From assembly GCA_963771715.1 (NCBI GenBank), contig CAVYUQ010000014.1:62001-126000 (forward strand): a stretch of DNA of 64,000 nucleotides, given 5' to 3'. The notes under the pieces were generated by a model. That model did not search any database and was not told the origin of the DNA. It saw nothing but the letters and a program-made list of their open reading frames with translations. Below, one piece after another: positions 52,774 to 61,371 of the stretch (position 1 is its first letter; each line of letters begins with the position of its first letter). Origin of the DNA: JACVRW01 sp963771715. Its GTDB lineage: Bacteria; Actinomycetota; Thermoleophilia; Solirubrobacterales; Thermoleophilaceae. A program made the position numbers and the translations under genes.

Positions 52774-53919
52774 TCTGCGCTCGAGCGGGCGGCGCGCCCG
52801 GCGGACGGCGGGAAGGAGCAGCGCCGGGAGCGCGAACCATGCGGTGAGCGGCAGGCGGCTGAGCGCGAACGCCACCGCCGGGCCCCCGCGCAGCGTGGTG
52901 CCGTCGCGGTCCACGAGCTCCAGCCGGGAACCGGGTGGAGCCGGCTCCACGCGGAAGCGGGCCAGCCAGTCGAGCCGGCGCACCAGCGCGCCGAGTCGCC
53001 TCTGGCGAGCGGCGCTCGCGTCGATGCGGAGCACGCGGTCGCGCGTGGACGGCACAGCCCAGATCACCAGCACGGCGATGGCGAGGTAGGAGAAGACCTG
53101 CACCGACGCCGACCCCTCGATGGCGAGGTGGAAGCCCACGGCCACCCACACCGCCGCGTAGCGGGTGCGGCGCCACCACAGCCCCGTCGCGATGAACAGC
53201 TCGGTGAGCACGATCACCTTGGCCGCGCCGGTGTGGAAGTCGCGGTTGGTGAGCGCCGACACCGCCCAGTCCGGAAGCGGCCACGCGTCGAGCTGGTCTC
53301 GGGCTCGCACCACGCGCTGCCAGGTCACGGTGCCGCCGAACCAGTCGGGATCGAGCAGCTTGCTCAACCCCGACGCGCCGTAGACCGCGGTGCACTCGAA
53401 CCGCAGCAGCCACAGCGGCCAGGCCGGCGCGGTGGTGTCGAGCGCAGCGCGCCCCCTGCGCCGCCGCAGCCACGCGTCTAGGGACAGCTCGCGCCCGCAG
53501 GGCGCCACCGCCAAGACCCCCAGGACGATGACCAGGTAGGCGCGGTTGTTGTGGAAGTGGGTCGTGGAGAGGAAGAGGTTGTAGGCCACGATCGCGAACG
53601 TCGTGGCGGTGGCCACGCGCGTGAGGAGGCCGAGCGACATGGCCACCGCCGCCAGCGCCGCCAGCGCCAGCAGCCCCACGTAGACCGAGTCCGGCAGCTC
53701 CGGATACCAGGCGGCGTAGGGCTCGTAGAACGCGTCCCGGTAGACCCGCCCGTCAAGGGCGTCGGAGAGGAACGGCCTCAGATGCAGGAGCACGGCCGGC
53801 CCCGCCAGCACCCGCAGCAGCGCGAGCGCGCGCATGCTGACCCGACGGCCGAGCAGCTCGTCCAGCCTGGCGACCACGCCGCGGGCCTCGGGCGGCGCGC
53901 CAACCGCCGCGGCGTTCAT
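52774..53919 (-). CDS. HTTM domain membrane protein
   Basis: About 382 residues from MNAAAVGAPPEARGVVARLD. The horizontally transferred transmembrane (HTTM) domain, related to the vitamin K-dependent gamma-carboxylase membrane part, is recognisable from MRALALLRVLAGPAVLLHLR, FLSTTHFHNNRAYLVIVLGV, LLRFECTAVYGASGLSKL and AVWVAVGFHLAIEG. No stop precedes the next start in this frame, so it is either fused to the toroid protein or a small indel hides an ATGA overlap at 52770. Its start overlaps the stop of the upstream gene by 4 bases. Confidence 0.8.
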
Positions 53920-54361
53920 CCCGCGCCCTCGCGCACGCGGCTGCGGAGCAGCTCGACCCGGGGCGGTCGGCGTTGTGCCAGGACGTGACCCTGGCCTCGA
54001 GGTAGCGCGTCTCCCTGTCGCGCGGGGTGTTCTCGGCGACCCAGTCGAGCGCGGCGTCCAGAAACGCGAGCTGGTTCGCGAGACCGGCGTCGGCGTGGTG
54101 GCGGAACTCCGGGTAGCGGAGCCCGCGGTCCTGCACCAGCTCGTCCCAGCGGTAGCCCGACCACGGAAGCTCGACCGGCACGCGTCGACCGTCGGCCGTG
54201 ACCCGCACCACGTCAGCGCGCCACGTGCTCGACTCGGGGAACATCTGGAACGCGAACTCCTTGTGGTCGGCCCAGTAGCCCCGTGCAACGAGCCCGAGTT
54301 GCAGGAGCACTACGGCCACGACCACGACCCGTCGCGCGACGACCCTCAGCGGCGGCTCCAC
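53916..54361 (-). CDS. Membrane-anchored protein coupled to HTTM gene, one frameshift
   Basis: About 148 residues from a GTG (VEPPLRVVARRVVVVAVVLL). One N-terminal membrane helix is followed by an exported domain (ADHKEFAFQMFPESSTWRAD, PVELPWSGYRWDELVQDRGL, FLDAALDWVAENTPRDRETR). The frame changes near 53957, giving a conserved-looking end (RVELLRSRVREGAG) whose TGA overlaps the HTTM ATG. The GTG lies within the end of the preceding gene (16-base overlap). Similar short partners occur beside HTTM genes; function unknown. Confidence 0.7.
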
Positions 54362-55104
54362 AGCTCGAAGCCTACGAGCACGGCCGCCGGCGGCACCGTG
54401 TTCGGGAGCGAGTCGACCACGAGGAAGAGCTGGTTCCAGAGCTCCGCGGCGGCGAAGTGTGAGCGACCGCGGCGAGCGCCTGCGGACGGCGATCGAACGC
54501 GAGGATGCCGCCCACCACTCCCGCGATGAAGAAGTCACCGTAGTCCGTGGCGGTGTGGCCGATCTCCGCGACCTGTAGCCGTGGCAGCACCTCGGCGGGC
54601 GCCGCGGCGTTGAACATCGCGTTCTGCTCGCCGAAGAAGTCGCCGAAGATGAACACGCTGTCGACGATGGCCATCACCACGACGCCGACCTTGAGCAGGG
54701 TCAGCGGCGTGGCGGCGGCGAGCAGCCGTCCGGCCGTGGCTACCGAACCCATGATCAGCGCCAGCCTCGCCACGCGCCCGGCCGGGTCGTCGGGTGCGGC
54801 GATCGCCACGGCGAGCAGCACCGCGGCCAGGACGGCGAGCCAGGGCCGGGCGCCGTGCATCGGCCCACCCGAGCGCCAGCGCGCAACCCGGCGGTATCAG
54901 CAGGAAGGCGATCCAGGTGATGACGTCCGCGCTCGCCGACGCGAGCGTGATCGCCACGACGGTGCCGACCACGGCCGCCGGCCCCACCAGAGCCCAGCCC
55001 TTGCCTCGCAGCCGCTGCACCACGGCCGGTGCCCCGGCCGCGGGCAGCGCCACGCACAGCGCCTGGGCGGCGTCCAGCCCGAACGTGTCGAGGTCGAAGT
55101 ACAC
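54346..55104 (-). CDS. Multi-spanning membrane protein of the HTTM cassette, two frameshifts
   Basis: About 250 residues starting MYFDLDTFGLDAAQALCVAL. At least five hydrophobic segments are seen (VGTVVAITLASASADVITWI, ARPWLAVLAAVLLAVAIAA, TLLKVGVVVMAIVDSVFIF). The motif FIFGDFFGEQNAMFN lies in the middle and FFIAGVVGGILAFDRRP near the end. Frame changes near 54855 and 54468 restore a continuous protein ending LVGFELWSRR. It is the first gene of the cassette and overlaps the second. The family is not recognised. Confidence 0.7.
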
Positions 55105-55154
55105 GTGACGAACCTCACACTCCGCGCTGGTCCGCCGGAGGATGCTCCGGAGTC

Positions 55155-55349
55155 ATGGAGATCGTCATCTTTTGCATCGTCATGTTGGTCGGCGTCGTGT
55201 ACGGCTACTACACCGTGGATGGCAGCGGCATCGCCGAGCATCCCTACCACGACATCTACGGCGGCGCACCCGGCGCCTTCGCACCGGCCAGCGCGTCAGG
55301 CCGAGACGAGCTCGTCTCGATGGCGAACTGGTCGCGCGGAACGCGCTGA
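55155..55349 (+). CDS. Small single-pass membrane protein
   Basis: 64 residues from MEIVIFCIVMLVGVVYGYYT. One membrane helix is followed by a short hydrophilic tail (HPYHDIYGGAPGAFAPASAS). GGAG precedes the ATG. It diverges from the membrane cassette and converges with the ANTAR gene. The function is unknown. Confidence 0.65.
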   Translation: MEIVIFCIVMLVGVVYGYYTVDGSGIAEHPYHDIYGGAPGAFAPASASGRDELVSMANWSRGTR

Positions 55350-55375
55350 GCGCTGGGTCGCCGTGCGCGCCGCGG

Positions 55376-55996
55376 CTACTCGGCCGGAGCCGCGGGCGCC
55401 TGCTTGGGCAGCAGCGGGTGCCCGTCGACGACCGCGGCGGCGATGTCCACGAGCTTCCGGTTCGCCGCGCGAGAGCGGTCTCTCAGCATGTCGAACGCGC
55501 CCGTCTCGTCGACCGAGTGGCGCTCCATGAGAATGCCCTTGGCGCGCTCGATCGTGGCCCGGCGGCCGAACGCGCCCTCGAGGTCGTGGTACTCGGCGAA
55601 GCGGCGCAGCACGATGTCGATCGAGTTCTGCCAGTCAACCGCCTCGCCGTCGGTGATGTAGGCGAAGATCCCCCGCTTCGACGCCTCTCGGACGAAGCGC
55701 GGGTCGGGCGCGTGAATCAGGACGATCACCGGGCAGGCCGCCTCGTGGACGATCTTCTCGATCAGCATCAGCGCGTGCTCTGAGCTCTCGCCGAGCCCCA
55801 CGAGGGCCACGTCGGGGCGCTCCCTGGCGGTCACCGCGCCCACGTCGTTCACCTCGATCTCGCGCGCGATCACCTCGTGGCCGAGTGAGGCCACGATGGG
55901 CGCGACGAGCGCGAGCCGGTCGCGCCGCTCGTTCGCGATCAGAACGCGCAGGTGTTGGGTCTCGCGAGAGCTCATCTCCACGATGGGGTTACTCAA
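55376..55996 (-). CDS. ANTAR-domain regulator with degenerate receiver
   Basis: 206 residues; an in-frame ATG at 55975 is an alternative start. The receiver-like N-terminus has lost the phospho-acceptor Asp: the strand reads DVALVGLGES. The C-terminal ANTAR domain is intact (ATIERAKGILMERHSVDETG, AFDMLRDRSRAANRKLVDIA) and should bind paired hairpins in mRNA leaders to prevent termination. No sensor kinase is next to it. It diverges from the HATPase gene. Confidence 0.9.
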   Translation of the reverse strand: MSNPIVEMSSRETQHLRVLIANERRDRLALVAPIVASLGHEVIAREIEVNDVGAVTARERPDVALVGLGESSEHALMLIEKIVHEAACPVIVLIHAPDPRFVREASKRGIFAYITDGEAVDWQNSIDIVLRRFAEYHDLEGAFGRRATIERAKGILMERHSVDETGAFDMLRDRSRAANRKLVDIAAAVVDGHPLLPKQAPAAPAE

Positions 55997-56132
55997 TGAG
56001 TTCCCGGATCAGGTGATATGGTCACACTTAGCCTCGCCCCAAGCAGCCTGGCGGGGCATCTCCGGCTCCAGCACTTGGTCGGCGCACGGTTGGCCGCTCG
56101 CGGTCGACGAACCGTCCAGCCAGGAGCCGAGC

Positions 56133-56513
56133 ATGTTGAATCTCTTGCTGACCGAGGAAAGCGGCGCCGCCGCCGCCGCTCGGCAAGCGTTGCGCGAGGG
56201 AAACGGCCTGCTGCCGGACGCCATCCGGGAGGACGTGCTCCTGCTTGTCACGGAGCTCGTTACCAACGCGGTGCGCCACGCCAGGGCAGGGCCCGATCGA
56301 CCGTTGCACGTGCAGCTTCTGCGCGGCCCACGCTGGGTGGTTGTGGCGGTGGGCGACCAAGGGCCCGGCTTCACCTGGCACCCGGCTCCTCCGGCAGGCA
56401 ACGAGTCGGGCGGCTGGGGACTCTTCCTGGTAGACCAGATCGCGGACCGCTGGGGCGTCGAGTGCACGACGTCCGGCACCCGCGTCTGGTTCGAGATCGC
56501 GTACGAGGAATGA
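56133..56513 (+). CDS. RsbW-like HATPase_c_2 serine kinase / anti-sigma factor
   Basis: 126 residues from MLNLLLTEESGAAAAARQAL. The GHKL ATP site is complete: N box ELVTNAVRHA, G1 VGDQGPGF, G2 GGWGLFLVDQIADRW. Proteins of this size bind a sigma factor or phosphorylate an STAS antagonist; neither partner is adjacent. Its TGA overlaps the ATG of the DUF3995 gene, so three genes through the MMPL transporter are coupled. Confidence 0.9.
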   Translation: MLNLLLTEESGAAAAARQALREGNGLLPDAIREDVLLLVTELVTNAVRHARAGPDRPLHVQLLRGPRWVVVAVGDQGPGFTWHPAPPAGNESGGWGLFLVDQIADRWGVECTTSGTRVWFEIAYEE

Positions 56514-56923
56514 CCGTTGCTTTGTTTGCGACTCGCGCCGCCTCGACAGCCCTCCTTGCGATCGGAGGGCTACACGTGGCGTGGGGGCTGGGTTCCTCCT
56601 GGCCCCGCATCGACCGCGATCCGGCCGACCCCGCGGCCTGCTTCGCGGTTGCCGGGCTCCTCGGCGCGGCGGCCGGCCTTGTTGCCGGCCGTCCGCGCCG
56701 AGCCCCCCGGCTCAGCCGGCTGGGCGCACGCGTGGTCGCCGGCGTGCTCGCCACCCGAGGTGCGTTCGGCATGGCCGGCCGCACCGACCTTCTGGCCCCC
56801 GGCTCCGGTTCTGAGCGTTTTCGCAGCCTGGACCGGCGCATCTACTCGCCCATCTGCCTGACGCTCGCGGCACTGTCCCTGCCGCGGCCGCCTCACGACT
56901 CGCTTCGGAAGGAGCAGAGATGA
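56510..56923 (+). CDS. DUF3995 membrane protein
   Basis: 137 residues with four hydrophobic segments. ALLAIGGLHVAWGLGSSWP and RSLDRRIYSPICLTLAAL are typical of DUF3995. The ATG overlaps the HATPase stop and its own TGA overlaps the MMPL ATG. The function of the family is unknown. Confidence 0.85.
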   Translation: MTVALFATRAASTALLAIGGLHVAWGLGSSWPRIDRDPADPAACFAVAGLLGAAAGLVAGRPRRAPRLSRLGARVVAGVLATRGAFGMAGRTDLLAPGSGSERFRSLDRRIYSPICLTLAALSLPRPPHDSLRKEQR

Positions 56924-59182
56924 CTCGCCGCCCCAACCTCGCCGCCCGGATGGCTCACTGGAGCGGTCAACACCGCAAGAAGGCCTTCTTCGGCTGGCTC
57001 GCATTCGCGCTCCTCGCGCTGGTGATCGGCCAGGCATCTGGGTCAAAGCAGATCTCCGATATCGACCAGCTCACCGGCGAGTCGCACGACGCCGAGGCCG
57101 CGCTCGACCGTGCCGGTCTTCGACCCGTCTCCGAGGTGGTGTTCGTCCAGAGCGACAAGCTCACCATCAAGGACGGCGACTTCCGGGCAGCCGTCCAGGA
57201 CGTGACGCGCCGCCTGCCGGAGATTCCGTACGTCGAGCACGTGCGGTCTCCGCTCACAGGCGACAGCGCTGTCTCGGACGACGGACATGCTGCGCTTGTC
57301 GACTTCGAGATCGCGGGCGACTCGACCGAGGCGCGTGACCGCGTCGAGCCCATCCTTGCCGCGGTCAAGCGGATCCAGGCCGCGCATCCGAGCCTGACCG
57401 TTGAGCAGTTCGGTAACGCCAGCGCCAACAAGGCCGTCAACGAGGTGATCACCGACGACCTCAAGAAGGCGGGCGAGCTCTCGCTCCCGGTCACGCTGAT
57501 CATCCTCACGCTCACCTTCGGCACGCTGGTGGCGGCGAGCGTGCCGCTGCTTATCGGGATCACCTCCGTTATGGCCGCCCTCGGCCTCGTGACGCTCGCT
57601 AGCCACATCACTCCGATGGACGCAAACCTGCCGGCCGTGATCCTCCTGATCGGACTCGCGGTGGGAGTCGACTACTCGCTGTTCTACCTGCGGCGCGAGC
57701 GAGAGGAGCGCGCCCGCGGGCGCAGCGAAACGGCTGCCCTGGAAGCCGCGGCAGCAACCTCCGGGCGAGCGGTGCTGATCTCCGGAGCGACGGTGATCGT
57801 CGCCATGGCCGGCATGCTGATCAGCGGCGACAAGGCGTTCATCTCCTTCGCCCAGGGCACGATCCTCGTGGTCGCGATCGCGATGTTCGCCTCGCTGACC
57901 GTGCTGCCGGCAATGCTGAGCTGGCTCGGGGACCGCGTGGAGAAGGGGCGCATCCCCCTCATCGGTCGCTGGCGACGCCCGGCGGGCGAGTCGCGCTTCT
58001 GGGCCTCGCTCACCGATCGGGTGATGCGCCGTCCCGGCCTGTCGATCGCTGCTCGCGGGTGGACTGCTGGTGGCGCTCGCGGTTCCGGCGATCGGACTGA
58101 AGAGCGTGACGAGCGGCATCGACGAGTTGCCGCAGGACATCCCCGTGATCACCACCTACAACAACGTCAGGGATGTGTTCCCCAGCGAGGGTGTGACCGC
58201 CACTGTGGTGGTTGAGGCCGACGACACGCGTGCCGCCCCGGTGGCCGCGGGTATCGAGGGCCTGCTCAAGCGGGTGAACGGCTCGGATTCCACGTCCTTC
58301 CTGCCAGGCGCGGGGGTCGAGTACAGCGAGGACGGCACGGTCGCGAAGATCGACGTTCCCACTCGCGGCAACGGCACGGACCCAGCCTCAGTGAAGGCCC
58401 TGGACCAGCTCCGGGACGACATCATCCCGGCAACGGTTGGGGCGGTCGACGGCACCACGGTGAACGTGAGCGGCGACGCCGCGAGCTCGGCCGACTTCAA
58501 CAGCAACCTCGCCAGCAGACTGCCGTTGATCTTCGCCTTCGTGTTCGGGCTGGCGTTCCTGCTGATGCTGGTCACGTTCCGCTCGATCGTGATCCCGATC
58601 AAGGCGATCCTGCTCAACCTGCTCTCGGTCGGCGCGGCGTACGGCGTGCTGGTGCTCGTCTTCCAGAACGGCAACGGTGAGTCGCTGCTCGGGTTCACCT
58701 CGACCGGCGGAGTCACGAACTGGCTGCCGCTGTTCCTGTTCGTGGTCCTGTTCGGGCTGTCGATGGACTACCACGTGTTCATCCTGTCCCGGGTCCGGGA
58801 GCTGTACGACCGCGGACTGAGCACCGACGAGGCCGTCAAGCAGGGGATCTCGAACACCGCCGGCACCGTCACGAGCGCTGCCCTGGTGATGGTGGGCGTG
58901 TTCGCGGTGTTCCTCACCCTGAGCTTCATCGACTTCAAGGAGCTGGGGCTCGGCCTCGCGGTGGCTGTGCTGATCGACGCCACGATCATCCGCGGCGTGA
59001 TGCTTCCCGCGGCCATGAAGTTGCTCGGCGACTGGAACTGGTACCTGCCGAGCTGGCTCGAGTGGCTGCCTCGCATCGGATCGGAGCAGGACGCCCTCCC
59101 GCCGGACGACTCGACGCAGTTGCCGCCGGAGCCGGAGCCCGGCGCAGCCGAGGAGCGGGAGCCGACCCCCGTGCCGGCCTAG
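56920..59182 (+). CDS. MMPL family transporter, one frameshift
   Basis: About 750 residues. The first half has the membrane segment KKAFFGWLAFALLALVIGQA, a large exported loop (DQLTGESHDAEAALDRAGLR), and the signature LIGLAVGVDYSLFYLRRERE. The second half has LLNLLSVGAAYGVLVLVFQN and VVLFGLSMDYHVFILSRVRE. One frame change near 58053 joins LSIAA to GGLLVALAVPAIGLKS. The end is acidic and Pro-rich. It probably exports lipids or drugs. As the last gene of a coupled operon with an HATPase and DUF3995, it may be linked to stress control. Confidence 0.92.
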
Positions 59183-59192
59183 CCGGCCGGGG

Positions 59193-60309
59193 CTAGAAGC
59201 CGCCCACGTACAGCCGCCGGATCATGCGGCCGGTCCTGCTGGTGGTCCCGGTGACCGTGGCGGACGTCCTGAGTGCGTCCTCCACGGCGGCCGGCGTCGC
59301 CGCCGTGTGGCCTGACAGGTAGAGCGCGCCGCCGCCCGCGGTGTGCGGGGCCGCCATGGACGTGCCGGACATCGTCGTGGTGCCGCCGCCGCGCCTCGTC
59401 GAGAGGATCCCCACGCCGGGCGCCCAGATGTCGACGCACGCACCGTAATTGCTCCACGAGGCCTCGCTGCTCCAGCGAATCCGTCGCGGCGGTCGTCACG
59501 ACGCCGGCGGTGGTTCCGGCGCGAGCCGGCGAGGAGCCGCAGGCGAGCGCGCCTTCGTTGCCGGCCGCAATCGCATAGAACACGCCGCTCGCCGCCGAGC
59601 TCCGGACCGCATCGTCGACCGCCTGGTTCACGCCGCCGCCGAGGCTCATGTTCGCGACCGCCGGCTTCTGCGCGTTGGCGGTGACCCAGTCGATCCCCTT
59701 GATCACGCCGGACCAGCTTCCGCTGCCGCTGCAGCCGAGCACCTTCACGCCGGTCAGCGGAGCGCCGGGCGCCACGCCCACCACGTCGCTCGTGTTGTCG
59801 CGGGCGGCGATCGTTCCCGCCACGTGCGTCCCGTGGCCGTTGCAGTCGGTGTTCTTGCCGCCGGCGAAGTTCACGTGGCCGGTGAGGTTGAGGTCGGGAT
59901 GCGTCGCGATGCCGGAGTCGATCACGTAGGCGTTCACGTTCGAGACGGCGCCGGAGCCGTTGCCTGCGAGCGTGGAGCTCACGTCGGCGTCGACCCTGTC
60001 GATTCCCCATGGCAGCGTCTGCGCGACGGCGCTCGCGACGCCGTCCCGCACCACGTACGCCACGCGGCTGTCGGCCCTCAGGGCGGCCACGCGCTCGCTC
60101 GGGATCGTGGCGGAGTAGCCCTTCAGCGCGTGCCCGTAGACGAAGCCGACGCTGGCCGCGTGCTGGCGGCTGTGCTGGCGCGCCACCTCGGCGGAGTCGG
60201 ACACTCCGTCCTTCAGGACGACGATGTAGCGCTGCGGCGCCGCGCTCGCGGCGGACGGGAAGCAGGCGACCAGGACGAGCAGTGCGGAGAACAGAAGGAA
60301 TCGACGCAT
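59193..60309 (-). CDS. Secreted subtilisin-like serine protease (S8), one frameshift
   Basis: About 371 residues. A signal peptide (FLLFSALLVLVACFPSAASA) and an I9 inhibitor propeptide (QRYIVVLKDGVSDSAEVARQ) precede the catalytic domain. Triad: Asp in AYVIDSGIATHP, His in CNGHGTHVAGTIAARDN, Ser in MSGTSMAAPHTAGG. The frame changes near 59466, where ASWSNYGACVDIWAPGVGIL resumes the fold. Two Cys pairs suggest disulfides. It digests proteins outside the cell. The ATG at 60309 follows a short untranslated stretch. Confidence 0.94.
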
Positions 60310-60368
60310 CAGGCCAGGGTAGCCCGAACTTCGGCCGGAGCGCCCACCTTGAGGGACTACTTGAGGCA

Positions 60369-61336
60369 CTACTCGTAGACGATCAGATCCGGCTGTGGGC
60401 GCAGGCGGAGCACCTGCTTCGGCCTCATCAGGTTCACGTCCTCGTGGAAGAAGAGCTTGAAGCCGTTGAAGCGCCGGCGCAGGTCGGCGGTGAACTCGTT
60501 GTACTTCGAGATCTTGTTCGGCTGGTCCCCGAAGCCGTCCACGTTCACCACGAGCGCGACTCCCGGGTGGCGCTCCAGGTCGTGCTCGGCCTCGATCATG
60601 TCGCCGGTGAAGCGGTGCACCACGAGCAGCTTCTGCGGGAGGTCGTACCTGCGCACGATGCCCGACAGGTAGCGCGACACCTCGTTGATCGTCGCCGCGT
60701 CCGTGGAGCCGATCTCCTGCCCCGGGAGCTGCGGCGGGTCCATGCTCCACTCGGGGTCGAGGGCGAGCGAGACGTCGGGCTCCCGCAGGAACTGCTCCAG
60801 CGCCTGCGCCTCCTGGAGGAACGGCGCGTAACCGGGCTGGATGTCGAGCAGCAGCAGCATGTCGTGCGCCCGCGCCGCCCGCAGGTAGCGCCTGATGGTG
60901 GCCGGCTCCTGCCGCATCGAGTGGTCGGCGCCGTCGCCGGCCTCGCTCGTGACGATGGCGGCGATCAGCTCGAAGGCCGGCAGCACGGGGCGGCCGCGGC
61001 GCGCGTAGGGACGCGCCTGGCGCTCGAGCCCGCGCGCGGCCCGCCGTGGCGACCCGATCCCCAGCACGCCGAGCTCGCGGGTCCTGCGGAGCCCCGTAGA
61101 AGGCGACCACGCGCTTGTCGGGCAGGATCGTCCGGCCCGCCGCGCGGCAGCTCCGCCGGCCGCGGCTCCGGATTCGCCTCCGGGTCGTCGTCGCCTCCTC
61201 CGGCGCCCACCAGCAGGCCCACGGCGATCACGAACACCGCCACCAGCCCCACCACCCCGGCCGCTACAAGGCGCCTCCGCCGGTACACGCGCCGCCGCGC
61301 CTCCTTGCGCCGGCGCCGCAGAACCTCCTGGTCCAT
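60369..61336 (-). CDS. Membrane-anchored protein of unknown function, two frameshifts
   Basis: About 320 residues from MDQEVLRRRRKEARRRVYRR. A single membrane helix (LVAAGVVGLVAVFVIAVGLL) and an acidic linker precede an exported domain. Frame changes near 61150 and 61085 join LPDKRVVAFYGAPQDP to LGIGSPRRAARGLERQARPY. The domain continues LLLLDIQPGYAPFLQEAQAL, LALDPEWSMDPPQLPGQEIG and VALVVNVDGFGDQPNKISKY, a barrel-like succession of strands ending in Asp residues. No catalytic assignment is possible. It sits between two secreted peptidase genes. Confidence 0.75.
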
Positions 61337-61371
61337 TCGCGGAAGTCTGGCGGAACGCGCGGTTCCGGCCG

